The notes beneath the pieces are model-generated. The model was not told the origin of the DNA. It saw only the letters and a list, made by a program, of their open reading frames with translations, and made no database searches. Shown piece by piece: positions 13,835 through 22,497 of a DNA stretch of 22,674 nt; position 1 is the stretch's first letter; each line of letters begins with the position of its first letter. The position numbers and the translations under genes were made by a program. Origin of the DNA: CALBPI01 sp039814545 (lineage in GTDB: Bacteria; Pseudomonadota; Gammaproteobacteria; Steroidobacterales; Woeseiaceae); NCBI GenBank assembly GCA_039814545.1, contig JBCCBB010000045.1, positions 1 through 22,674 on the forward strand, in the 5' to 3' direction.

Positions 13835-14694
13835 TCGAAGAGGCCGTAGAACAGGTAGAGCACGCTGACGTAGATCGTCGTGTCGTCTTCGACGATGCCG
13901 TCGCTGCTGCTCACCCCGAACCCGATGTCGAGATCGCCACGATTGCCTGCAGGCATGAGCAGGTTCGCGCCGAAGCTGTCGACATCACCGAGATTGCCTG
14001 CGAGCTCGTCGCGCGCATAGCTCAGACCGAACGAGCGGCTGCCGCGCATCGGGAACTCGACATCGACGGTAGTTGTTGAGTCGGTGAGCGCGCTTGCCAG
14101 CGTCAAGGTCGTGGGGGAGAGCCGTTGCACGATGAACGCACCGCTTAACGGTGACAGGTCCCGGTTGTAGTCGTACCGACGCAGTGACGCACCCAGCGAG
14201 ACACGGTTGTCGGTGCGATAACGCGCGGCGACACGCCAGCCCTCGGCTTCCAATGGCACCTCGACGGCAATGACATCATTACGCAGGAACGGCCGTACGG
14301 AGAGATCAATGTCGCGTTCGAGATAGCGCGCCGACAGCGACCAGCTTTCGCTGGTGTGAAATACACCGAGCGTCAGGTCCGTGCTGTCCAGGTCATCCGG
14401 GTCGCCCGACTGGCCGCCTGACGCCTCAATCCCGATGGGGCCGAAGTCGTAGCGGCCGCCCACGTTCCAGTCACGGGTTTCGATGTCTTCGGGAATCGCA
14501 TCGGCGTTGGTGGCCGCGTAGCTTGCAAACACGGAAGCCTGGTCATTGAACGAAACATCGACAAGACCAACCACGCCGATGCCGTCGCCGTTATCCGCGG
14601 ATACACCAAAGCCCAGCGCGTAGCCCGCATCGTCCGCGACGGCGGGCGCCGTGAGCAGCGCTGTGACGATCAAGGTGCAAAGACGGTGTGTCAT
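13831..14694 (-). CDS. Outer-membrane beta-barrel protein (putative)
   Basis: This 287-residue protein starts at ATG 14694, where a signal peptide begins (MTHRLCTLIVTALLTAPAVA, cleavage at about 20). The longer open frame to 14829 adds an unlikely N-terminus and would overlap the promoter of the hydrolase gene. The mature chain alternates polar and hydrophobic residues in strands, such as SWSLSARYLERDIDLSV and IYVSVLYLFYGLF. This fits a barrel of 10-14 strands. No named family is recognised. The ribosome site is weak. It faces the sigma/DUF3106 operon tail to tail with a shared CTAG at the stops, and it is divergent from the hydrolase at 14798. Confidence 0.75.
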   Translation of the reverse strand: MTHRLCTLIVTALLTAPAVADDAGYALGFGVSADNGDGIGVVGLVDVSFNDQASVFASYAATNADAIPEDIETRDWNVGGRYDFGPIGIEASGGQSGDPDDLDSTDLTLGVFHTSESWSLSARYLERDIDLSVRPFLRNDVIAVEVPLEAEGWRVAARYRTDNRVSLGASLRRYDYNRDLSPLSGAFIVQRLSPTTLTLASALTDSTTTVDVEFPMRGSRSFGLSYARDELAGNLGDVDSFGANLLMPAGNRGDLDIGFGVSSSDGIVEDDTTIYVSVLYLFYGLFD

Positions 14695-14760
14695 AAGCGG
14701 CAGACTAGCCCAACGGCACCAGCCCCGCCATGACGGGGTGCTCGCGAAAAGGATCGAGCT

Positions 14761-14769
14761 TGCTATTAT
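14761..14769 (+). promoter_or_regulatory. Extended -10 promoter of the alpha/beta hydrolase gene
   Basis: TGCTATTAT carries a TGn extension and TATTAT (5 of 6 to the -10 consensus). It lies 28 nt upstream of the GTG start, giving a leader of about 22 nt. No good -35 is present, as is common with extended -10 promoters. Confidence 0.5.
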
Positions 14770-14797
14770 CAGGGGCCCATCTGAATGGAAGCTGAAA

Positions 14798-15703
14798 GTG
14801 CCCGTAGCCCGCGTTAACGATATCCGCATCGCCTATGAACGCCACGGCCCTGAGGACGCGACGCCGCTGATCCTTGTGCAGGGCCTGAGCATGCCTCTGA
14901 ATGCCTGGCCGCCCGTACTCATTGAGCGCCTCGTTTCTGCCGGCTTCCATCTCGTGACGCTCGACAATCGCGATATCGGTGAGTCGGAGCTGTTCAAAGA
15001 CTTTGGCGTGCCAAACGTACCCTGGCAGATACTCAAGATGAGACTCGGTATGTCGGTGCGCAGTGCCTACCGTCTCAACGATATGGCTGATGACGTTGTT
15101 GGCCTCATGGATGAATTGGATATCGACACGGCGCACGTTGCCGGTGTGTCGATGGGTGGCATGATCAGCCAGGAGCTCGCGCTGGGTCACGCAAACCGGT
15201 TGCGCAGTCTGACCTCCATCATGTCGACAACGGGCAACCCGCGTCTGCCGCAGGCTGACAGCGAGATCGTGCGGCTCATGATCACGCGACCGAAGACTGA
15301 GAACACGGACCGTCGTATCGAGCACGCGATGAAGCTCTGGCGTCTCATCTCGAGCCCGGGCTTCGACGTGGATTTCGACTACGTCGAGCAGCGCCTGCGC
15401 AATATGTACGCACGCGGGGTGACGCGGGGTGGGGTCGTACGGCAAATGCTGGCCATTGCGGCATCGGGCAATCGCGCGCCCAAACTTAAGGCCGTCGAGA
15501 CGCCCTCGCTCATCATCCACGGTCGCGACGACCGCCTTGTTCCTCTGGAATGCGGCATCGACACCGCCAAGTCCATTCCCGGTGCACAGCTTGAGATCAT
15601 CGACGGCATGGGCCACGACCTGCCGCTGGGCGTGCTCGAGCGGCTGTCGGGCCTGATCACGGACCACGCCCAGGCTGCGGAGCGCGAACGCAAAGCCGCT
15701 TGA
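14798..15703 (+). CDS. Alpha/beta-fold hydrolase
   Basis: This 301-residue protein has the alpha/beta-hydrolase triad: nucleophile S118 in GVSMGG, acid D245 in HGRDDRLVP and H273 in MGHD. The oxyanion region is LVQGLSMPLNAWP (about 27-38). The insert between core strands forms a lid of about 90 residues. The start is taken as GTG 14798, with GGAAG about 6 nt upstream and the extended -10 just before. The long frame further upstream to 14651 runs through the neighbouring signal-peptide region and is not credible. Such enzymes are esterases or C-C hydrolases; the substrate is unknown. A terminator follows, so it is probably monocistronic although it sits beside the two acyl-CoA dehydrogenases. 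Confidence 0.88.
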   Translation: MPVARVNDIRIAYERHGPEDATPLILVQGLSMPLNAWPPVLIERLVSAGFHLVTLDNRDIGESELFKDFGVPNVPWQILKMRLGMSVRSAYRLNDMADDVVGLMDELDIDTAHVAGVSMGGMISQELALGHANRLRSLTSIMSTTGNPRLPQADSEIVRLMITRPKTENTDRRIEHAMKLWRLISSPGFDVDFDYVEQRLRNMYARGVTRGGVVRQMLAIAASGNRAPKLKAVETPSLIIHGRDDRLVPLECGIDTAKSIPGAQLEIIDGMGHDLPLGVLERLSGLITDHAQAAERERKAA

Positions 15704-15706
15704 CCC

Positions 15707-15731
15707 GGCCCCGCGTTCAGCGGGCCTTTTT
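15707..15731 (+). terminator. Intrinsic terminator after the hydrolase gene
   Basis: GGCCCCGC (15707-15714) pairs with GCGGGCC (15720-15726) with one bulged C and a GTTCA loop. TTTTT follows directly (15727-15731). It lies 4 nt past the hydrolase stop and 24 nt before the acyl-CoA dehydrogenase start. It is the only textbook factor-independent terminator I see in the window. Confidence 0.8.
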
Positions 15732-15754
15732 CGAGACCGTGACCAGGGGGGACG

Positions 15755-16927
15755 ATGTCACTCGATTTCGATAGCGCGCGATTACCCAATCGCAGCCTGA
15801 CCGAAGAGCACCACGCCTGGCGCACACAGCTGCGCCGCTTCATCGACGATGAAGTGATGCCGCACGCCGGCGAATGGGACGAGGCCGGTGACATACCGGG
15901 CTGGCTCTGGACGCGCGCTGCAGAACTCGGTTTGCTCGGTCTCGGCTATCCGGAACAGTACGGTGGCGTCAGCGACGGCATCGATATCTGGTTTCACAAC
16001 ATCGTTAACGAGGAGCTGGCGCGGCTCGGCGTCGGCGGTGTGGCCGCGACGCTCATGGTGCACAACATCGGCTTGCCGCCCGTTGTGAATTTCGCGTCAG
16101 AGGCCGTGCGCGAGCGCGTGGCCCCACCCGTGCTCGCGGGTGAGGCGCACATCTCGCTGGCGATCACGGAGCCCGGTGGCGGCTCCGATGTGGCGAGCCT
16201 TGCAACGACAGCCGTACAGGACGGCGATCACTTCGTCGTCAACGGCAGCAAGACCTACATCACGGGCGGCATGCGCGCCAACTGGTTCTCGACGGCCGTG
16301 CGCTCGGGCGGTGAAGGCGCCAGTGGTGTGTCGATGTTACTGATCGATGCCGACGCGCCCGGCGTGTCGCGTACGGAGCTCGATCGCAAGCAGGGTTGGT
16401 GGGCCAGCGACACGGCGACGATCTACTTTGAAGATGTCCGCGTACCTGTCACGCAGCTCATCGGTGAACGCGAGCAGGGCTTCAAGGTCATCATGAACAA
16501 CTTCAACAGCGAGCGGCTGGCGATGGCCGTAGGCATGGAGGCCATGGCGCGTGTATGCCTCGAAGAGGCCGTGGAGTGGGCGCGGGAGCGTAAGACCTTT
16601 GGCAAGCGGCTCGCCGACCACCAGGTCATCCGCCACAAGGTCGCGCAGATGAAGCAACGCCTTAATGCGACCCAAGGTTACCTGCAACTCGTCTCGCAGC
16701 AGTACGAGGACGGCAACGTCGACGCGGGCGACATGGCGCTGCTCAAAGTGCAGGCGAGCGAGACTGTGGAATTCTGCGCGCGTGAAGCCATGCAGATACT
16801 GGGCGGCGCTGGCTACTTCCGTGGCTCCCGCGTCGAGCGCATCTACCGCGAGGTGCGCGTGAACGCCATTGGTGGTGGCAGCGAAGAGATCATGCGCGAC
16901 CTCGCGGCGCGCCAGTACCGGTTTTGA
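15755..16927 (+). CDS. Acyl-CoA dehydrogenase (first of a pair)
   Basis: This 390-residue FAD enzyme oxidises an acyl-CoA at alpha/beta and passes electrons to ETF. The N-terminal helical domain covers about 15-130. The FAD/substrate beta domain carries ITEPGGGSD (137-145) and YITGG. The C-terminal helical domain carries RERKTFGK (277-284) and ends with IGGGSEEIM (372-380). The usual catalytic glutamate of IYEGTSEI is replaced by glycine there. E253 in SERLAMA lies where isovaleryl- and long-chain dehydrogenases have their base, so activity is expected. A GGGGGA ribosome site precedes the ATG. The second dehydrogenase starts 10 nt downstream. Confidence 0.94.
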   Translation: MSLDFDSARLPNRSLTEEHHAWRTQLRRFIDDEVMPHAGEWDEAGDIPGWLWTRAAELGLLGLGYPEQYGGVSDGIDIWFHNIVNEELARLGVGGVAATLMVHNIGLPPVVNFASEAVRERVAPPVLAGEAHISLAITEPGGGSDVASLATTAVQDGDHFVVNGSKTYITGGMRANWFSTAVRSGGEGASGVSMLLIDADAPGVSRTELDRKQGWWASDTATIYFEDVRVPVTQLIGEREQGFKVIMNNFNSERLAMAVGMEAMARVCLEEAVEWARERKTFGKRLADHQVIRHKVAQMKQRLNATQGYLQLVSQQYEDGNVDAGDMALLKVQASETVEFCAREAMQILGGAGYFRGSRVERIYREVRVNAIGGGSEEIMRDLAARQYRF

Positions 16928-16937
16928 GAGGCCCGGC

Positions 16938-18089
16938 ATGCGACTGACCGACGAGCACAAACAAATCCAGGACACCGTGACGCAATTCGTCGCGCGCGAG
17001 ATGGACCCTTACGCCGATGACTGGGAGGCTGAGGGCAAATTCCCGGCGCACGAGTTATTCAAAAAGATGGGTGATCTCGGATTACTCGGCATTGCCAAGC
17101 CCGAGGCTTACGGCGGAATGGGCCTTGATTACAGCTACCAGATCATTTTTTCGGAGGCGATCGGCGCGACGCGCGCGGCAGGGGCTTCCATGGCTATCGG
17201 CGTGCAGACGGACATGGCGACACCCGCGCTCGCCAAGTTCGGCAACGACGCGCTACGCGAGCAATTCCTGGCACCCGCCATTGCGGGCGACATGGTGTGC
17301 TCGATTGCCGTGAGCGAACCGCACGCCGGTTCCGATGTGGCCGCGATTCGGACCACGGCGCGCACCGACGGCGACGACTACGTGATCAACGGCAGCAAGA
17401 TGTGGATTACGACGTCCACGCAGGCCGACTACCTCTGCCTGCTCGCCAACACGTCCGACGGCCCGGCCCACACGAATAAGTCACTCATCGTTGTGCCCAC
17501 AGACACGAAGGGCTTTTCGACCTCCAAGCCGCTCGACAAACTCGGCATGCGCGACTCAGACACCGCGCAGGTGTTTCTCGAGGACGTTCGTGTGCCGCGC
17601 CGGTTCACGATTGGCGAGCCTGGCGCTGGCTTCGCCTACCAGATGATGCAGTTCCAAGAGGAGCGGCTCTTTGCTGCCGCGGGCAACCTGCGCGCCATGG
17701 AGCGCTGCATCGAGCTGACGGCTGAGTACGCGCGCGAGCGTAAGACTTTTGGCAAGTCGATTCTCGACAACCAGGTGGTGCAGTTCCGGCTTGCGGAGTT
17801 GCAGACGGAGATCGAGTCGCTGCGTGCGTTGACGTATTCCGCGGTGGAAGACTACGTGGCCGGCGACGATGTCACGACCAAGGCGTCGATGTGCAAGCTC
17901 AAGGGTGGCCGGCTGCTGCGCGAGGTCACGGACAGCTGCCTGCAGTACTGGGGCGGTATGGGCTTCATGTGGGACAACCCCGTCGCGCGCGCGTATCGCG
18001 ACGGGCGGCTGTCCTCGATTGGTGGCGGCGCCGACGAGATCATGCTGGGCATCATCGTCAAGCGCATGGGGCTTGGCGGCGGGCGTTAG
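16938..18089 (+). CDS. Acyl-CoA dehydrogenase (second of a pair)
   Basis: This 383-residue enzyme starts at ATG 16938 after GAGAGG; the open frame back to 16869 lies inside the first gene. It has VSEPHAGSD (125-133), MWITTSTQADY, RERKTFGK (266-273) and IGGGADEIM (361-369). As in its neighbour, the late catalytic glutamate is glycine, and E242 in EERLFAAA takes the helix-G position used by isovaleryl- and long-chain types. The two proteins are clearly paralogous but well diverged, so they may act on different chains or form a mixed assembly. Likely role: degradation of fatty or branched-chain acyl-CoA. The stop overlaps that of the convergent RND pump gene. Confidence 0.94.
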   Translation: MRLTDEHKQIQDTVTQFVAREMDPYADDWEAEGKFPAHELFKKMGDLGLLGIAKPEAYGGMGLDYSYQIIFSEAIGATRAAGASMAIGVQTDMATPALAKFGNDALREQFLAPAIAGDMVCSIAVSEPHAGSDVAAIRTTARTDGDDYVINGSKMWITTSTQADYLCLLANTSDGPAHTNKSLIVVPTDTKGFSTSKPLDKLGMRDSDTAQVFLEDVRVPRRFTIGEPGAGFAYQMMQFQEERLFAAAGNLRAMERCIELTAEYARERKTFGKSILDNQVVQFRLAELQTEIESLRALTYSAVEDYVAGDDVTTKASMCKLKGGRLLREVTDSCLQYWGGMGFMWDNPVARAYRDGRLSSIGGGADEIMLGIIVKRMGLGGGR

Positions 18090-21000
18090 GCCGTCGCCTG
18101 CGGCTCCTGCGCAGGCGGTCGCTGCGGCACGTACCAACCGACGACCTTCTTGATGCCGCGATTGATGTCGTCGGCGATCATGATGTTCACGGGTACGAGC
18201 AGCAACGTGATGAACGTCGCGAACAGGATGCCGTAGGCCAGCGAAATCCCCATCGGGATCAGGAACTGCGCTGTGGTCGCCTTGACGCTCAGCATAGGCA
18301 GCAACCCGAAGTAGGTCGTCACCGATGTCAGCATCACAGGGCGGAAGCGGGCCACGCCGGCGGTGCGTACGGCTTGCGCCAGCGGCACGCCCGAGCGGTG
18401 CTGCCGGTTGATGTAGTCGACGAGGACCAGACTGTCGTTGACGACGACGCCTGTCAGGGCGAGCAGTCCGAATACCGACAGGATGGACATGGTGTAGCCC
18501 AGCATCCAATGACCGAGGATCGCGCCTATGACCCCGAATGGGATCACGGACATCACGAGCAGCGGTTGCAGATAACTCTTGAGCGGCATGGCCAGCAGGC
18601 AGAAGATCACGAACAGCACAACGGCCAGCCCCAACTTCAGGCTGCCCAGTGCTTCACGTTGCTCGCGCGCTTCGCCTTCAAGCTTGTAGTCGATGCCGGG
18701 GTAGCGCTGCAGCAGCTCATCCACGAACGCCACGATGCCGCCCTGGATCAACGTCATGTTGGCGGCGTCCTTGTTAATCTCAGCTGTGACGTTGAGCGTG
18801 CGGTAGCCGTCGATGCGCGTGATTTGAGACGGCCCCTTGCCGGGTGTCAGCGTGGCGATGTTGGCCAGTGGCACCGCACCGCCGTTCGGCGTGTTGACGA
18901 GGATTTCTCCGAGCGTTGCGATGGTCTCGCGTTCATTGCGCGACAGGCGCACGAGCACACGGATGTCGTCGCGGCCACGCTGAATACGCTGCGCCTCGAA
19001 CCCACGGAACGCCTCTGACACCTGGCCGATGACATCGGCGCGCGTCATGCCCAGTAGCAGGCCTTCAGAGGTTAACTCGATCTTGAGCTCCTCCTTGCCG
19101 TCCGAAAGGCTGTCGGCAACCTCGTAGACATTCTCATAGCCTGCGAGATGCGCCTTCATTTCAGTGCCAACGGCGCTCAACTGTTCGAGCGACTGGCCTG
19201 AAAACTGGATGTCGATTGGCGCACTCGGGCCGCGCCACGTCGAGCGGAAATTCAACGTCTCGGCGCCCGGCACAGGGCCGACAGCCTTGCGCCACTCCGC
19301 CGTAAAGTCGTTACTTGAGACTTTGCCCACGCGGTCCTCGGCAGGCGACATCTCCACCTGGACGCGGCCGACGTGCGAGCCATTGTTGCGACCGGCGGTC
19401 CCCGTCGAGGCGAGGATGTTGAGCACGACGGGTTCGTCGTACATCGCGTTGTACTTGTCGCGCAGTGCCTCGGCTACATCGAGCATGCGCTGGATATTCC
19501 GGTCCGTGACCGAGAACGGGGTGCCGACGGGCATCGCGACTTCGGCGCGAATGGTCTCCGAGGGAATGCGGGGGAAGAACACAAAGCGCTGGTAGCCGCT
19601 CAGAATCAGCGTCGTGACGATGGCGAGCACCCCCAGGAAGCCGGCTAGCGTCGTGTAGCGATAGGTCAGTGCCTTATCGAGAATGGGTTTGTAGAACTTG
19701 ACGACGGCGTTCTCAAAGCCGTCGGCGAAGCGCTTCTGCCAACGCTGGAACCAGTTGCCGTGCTTGCTCACGCCGCGGATGGTCACGTGCTTGAGGTGTG
19801 CCGGGAGGATCAGCTTCGACTCGACGAGCGAGAAGACAAAGACCGGAATGACAACCATCGAAATGGCCGAGAAGAAATCACCGCGGCGACCTTCCACGAA
19901 CATTAGGGGCACAAACGCCGCCATGGTGGTCAGGATGCCGAAGGTGACGGGGCCCGCGACTTCGCGCGTGCCGACGATCGCGGCGGACAGCCCGTCTTCA
20001 CCACGCTTCAAATGGGTATAGACGTTCTCCCCGGTCACGATGGCGTCGTCGACCACGAGTCCCAGCACGAGGATGAAGCCAAACAGGCTCATGATGTTCA
20101 TGCTGATGCCGAGCGCGCCCATGATGATGAACGCGCCAAAGAAGCTGATGGGGATTCCGATGAACACCCACAGTGCAATGGCCGGGCGCAGGAACAGCGT
20201 GAGCATCAGGATCACGAGAATGCCACCCTGAGCTGCACTGCTGATCAGAATGCCCAGGCGATTCTTGAGCACCACCGAGTCATCGTCCCAGGTCGAGATC
20301 GTCATGCCGACGGGCAGCGAGGCCTGCTTTTCTTCGACGTAGTCGCGCACGAGTGCCGCGATGTCGAGCGCGCTTTGTTGCCCGACGCGGGATACGTCGA
20401 GAAAGGCGGCCGCGGTGCCGTTGAACCGGACCTTGACGGCGTCTTCCTCAAAACCGTCGTCGACGCGCGCGATATCGGCGACGCGAATGATCGAGCCGTC
20501 GGGATTGGTGCGCACGACGATGTCTTCGAACTGCGTCTGACGGTAGGCCTGACCCTTGGAGCGGATCAGCACATCGCCGCCCGCCGTGCGGACGTTGCCC
20601 GCAGACAAGTCCAGCGAGCTGTCGCGAATGGCCTGTGCGACTTCGGCCAGTGTCAGCCCGGCGTCGCGCAGCCGGTCCTGCGAGGCCTCGATGGCGATCT
20701 CGTAGCGCCGTACGGAATCGAGCGCCACCTGCGTGATGCCGTCGACGCGCAGTAGGTCTTCGCGTACCTGCTCGGCCACGGCACGCAGCTCGTCTTCGTC
20801 GATGTCTGCCGCGATGACGACGTTGATGACGGCGAACGACCGCGTCTGCAGCGCGATGATGGGGCGCTCGGCCTCGGCCGGCAGCCCGTTGATCGCGTCC
20901 ACGCGACTTTTGATATCGCTCAGAAGCTCGCGCGGGTCGTAGCCATTCTCAACCTCAATGGCGACGGCCGTAGAGCCTTCCACGGAACGCGACGTAATGC

Positions 21001-21232
21001 GGTCGATGCCTTCGAGGTCGGACAATGACTCTTCCACGCGAACCGCGATGCCGAGCTCGACGTCCTCGGGTGTCGCACCGCGCAGCGGCACCTGGACGGT
21101 AACGATTTCAGGATCGGAAGGCGGGTAGACCTCGAACGTCACGAAATTCCTGATCGAGAGAATCCCGCCCACGAGGATCGTGAGCATGAGCAGATTGGCG
21201 GCAACCGAGTTGCGGGCAAACCAGGCGATCAT
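18086..21232 (-). CDS. RND-family efflux pump, inner-membrane subunit
   Basis: This 1048-residue protein has the full RND length with twelve membrane helices and two large periplasmic loops. It starts MIAWFARNSVAANLLMLTIL, as in HAE1-like exporters. The fourth helix contains LGLVVDDAIVTGENVY with the proton-relay pair D395/D396. The matching tenth-helix segment is TGVVVNDSLVLVDYINR, where AcrB has a lysine in AKNAILIVEFA. Here that position is N932, followed by D933. It is the third gene of an operon; its ATG overlaps the adaptor stop in ATGA. It should expel hydrophobic compounds across the envelope with the adaptor and outer-membrane factor. The specific substrates are not readable. Confidence 0.95.
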   Translation of the reverse strand: MIAWFARNSVAANLLMLTILVGGILSIRNFVTFEVYPPSDPEIVTVQVPLRGATPEDVELGIAVRVEESLSDLEGIDRITSRSVEGSTAVAIEVENGYDPRELLSDIKSRVDAINGLPAEAERPIIALQTRSFAVINVVIAADIDEDELRAVAEQVREDLLRVDGITQVALDSVRRYEIAIEASQDRLRDAGLTLAEVAQAIRDSSLDLSAGNVRTAGGDVLIRSKGQAYRQTQFEDIVVRTNPDGSIIRVADIARVDDGFEEDAVKVRFNGTAAAFLDVSRVGQQSALDIAALVRDYVEEKQASLPVGMTISTWDDDSVVLKNRLGILISSAAQGGILVILMLTLFLRPAIALWVFIGIPISFFGAFIIMGALGISMNIMSLFGFILVLGLVVDDAIVTGENVYTHLKRGEDGLSAAIVGTREVAGPVTFGILTTMAAFVPLMFVEGRRGDFFSAISMVVIPVFVFSLVESKLILPAHLKHVTIRGVSKHGNWFQRWQKRFADGFENAVVKFYKPILDKALTYRYTTLAGFLGVLAIVTTLILSGYQRFVFFPRIPSETIRAEVAMPVGTPFSVTDRNIQRMLDVAEALRDKYNAMYDEPVVLNILASTGTAGRNNGSHVGRVQVEMSPAEDRVGKVSSNDFTAEWRKAVGPVPGAETLNFRSTWRGPSAPIDIQFSGQSLEQLSAVGTEMKAHLAGYENVYEVADSLSDGKEELKIELTSEGLLLGMTRADVIGQVSEAFRGFEAQRIQRGRDDIRVLVRLSRNERETIATLGEILVNTPNGGAVPLANIATLTPGKGPSQITRIDGYRTLNVTAEINKDAANMTLIQGGIVAFVDELLQRYPGIDYKLEGEAREQREALGSLKLGLAVVLFVIFCLLAMPLKSYLQPLLVMSVIPFGVIGAILGHWMLGYTMSILSVFGLLALTGVVVNDSLVLVDYINRQHRSGVPLAQAVRTAGVARFRPVMLTSVTTYFGLLPMLSVKATTAQFLIPMGISLAYGILFATFITLLLVPVNIMIADDINRGIKKVVGWYVPQRPPAQEPQATA

Positions 21233-22497
21233 CGGTCGAGCGCGCCCGTTGCAGCGGCGCCACCACCGCCGATCCCGCTCGCGCCCATGCGGTCGCGCTC
21301 AGCGGCACCCGTGACGGTGACGCGGGTGCCCGACGTGACCTGGCCAAGCTGGGTCGTCACGACGTCCTCGCCAGGCTGCAAGCCCGCACTGATGATGCTC
21401 TCTTTTTCGTTCTGCCAGGCAACAGCGATACGACGGCGGTCCAGCACGCCGTCTTCGACGACGTAGACGAACGCGCCCTGGTAGATAATTTGATTAGGTA
21501 CGACGATGGCATCGACGAGCGTACGGCCTTCGATGCGCGCCGTAACGTACTGCCCGATCTTGATGGGCAGCCCGGTTTCGCGAATGCCGTAGGGGTCTTC
21601 CACGCGTGCGGTCACATGCAGCTGGCGCGCGACGGCGTCGATGGCACCTTCTGTGCGAACCAGGACACCTTGCCAGGTCGTGCTGCCGTCTAGCTCGGAG
21701 GCAAACAACACCGGCGCGCCGGCACCCGTCGTCGCGTCGAGCTCGGGCAGCTCGATGTAGCCGAGGTCGCGGTTGCGCAGCGGCAGTCGTACCTCGACGC
21801 TGTCGGTGGCGTAGATCGAGCCGAGCGCGGAATTGGGTGCGACGACCTGGCCGACATCGACGTCCTGGCTCAGGACGCGACCATCGTAAGGCGCCACAAC
21901 GCGCGTACGCTCCAGTGCGAGCTGCGCCTTGGTCAGGCCCGCCTCTGCGGAAGCCAGTCGTGCGGCGGCTGCCTGACGTTGCGGTTCCCGAGCAACCAGA
22001 GGTGGCGGTTCGCCCTCATTGCCCAACCTTGCCCAGTCGGCGCGAGCCTGCTCTGCGCGGGCTTCGGCATCCGCCAGGGCCTGGCGCGCGTCCAGTAGCG
22101 TCGCATCGGCGATTTGGACATCTGCGATGTAGTCACGTGGGTCAATGGCAACCAGCACGTCGCTCTGGGCGAAAAAGCCGCCGTCGCGAAACGCGGGATT
22201 GACCTCAAGAATCTGCCCGCCCACCTGCGCCACGAGCTGGCTGCGCGTGCGTGGCTGCACGGTGCCGTAGCTCTCGAGCACGACCTGGTAGTCGCTGGCG
22301 GCGACCGACAGGGTTTCGACGAGCAGCAGTGGGGCTCCGCCGTCGCCGCGTTCGCCGGGCTTTTGCTTGGTGACGTAAATCAGAAGTGCGATGCCGCACA
22401 ACACCATAATGGTCACGATGGGCAGCGTCGCGAGTACGACCAGGCTGGGTCTCGATTCGCCCGTCGGGTAATCGTTGTGCAGTTCGTGCTCGTTCAT
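21229..22497 (-). CDS. RND efflux periplasmic adaptor (membrane fusion protein)
   Basis: This 422-residue HlyD/AcrA-family adaptor is anchored by an N-terminal membrane helix (about residues 19-43) instead of a lipobox. The chain then goes through a lipoyl half-motif (about 85-115; LVAQVGGQILEVNPAFRDGG), an alpha-helical hairpin rich in Ala/Arg/Glu (about 125-200), the second lipoyl half (VVAPYDGRVLSQDVDVGQVV), a beta barrel and a membrane-proximal domain (VVPNQIIYQGAFVYVVEDG). The C-terminal glycine/alanine tail is low complexity. Its start overlaps the outer-membrane-factor stop and its stop overlaps the pump start, so all three are translationally coupled. Confidence 0.94.
   Translation of the reverse strand: MNEHELHNDYPTGESRPSLVVLATLPIVTIMVLCGIALLIYVTKQKPGERGDGGAPLLLVETLSVAASDYQVVLESYGTVQPRTRSQLVAQVGGQILEVNPAFRDGGFFAQSDVLVAIDPRDYIADVQIADATLLDARQALADAEARAEQARADWARLGNEGEPPPLVAREPQRQAAAARLASAEAGLTKAQLALERTRVVAPYDGRVLSQDVDVGQVVAPNSALGSIYATDSVEVRLPLRNRDLGYIELPELDATTGAGAPVLFASELDGSTTWQGVLVRTEGAIDAVARQLHVTARVEDPYGIRETGLPIKIGQYVTARIEGRTLVDAIVVPNQIIYQGAFVYVVEDGVLDRRRIAVAWQNEKESIISAGLQPGEDVVTTQLGQVTSGTRVTVTGAAERDRMGASGIGGGGAAATGALDR

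Noticed and set aside
14705..15667. A 320-codon minus-strand frame opposite the alpha/beta hydrolase
   Set aside because: The plus-strand frame carries a full catalytic triad; the antisense frame has no features.
17556..18509. A 317-codon minus-strand frame across the dehydrogenase/pump junction
   Set aside because: It crosses two clear convergent genes and has shadow composition.
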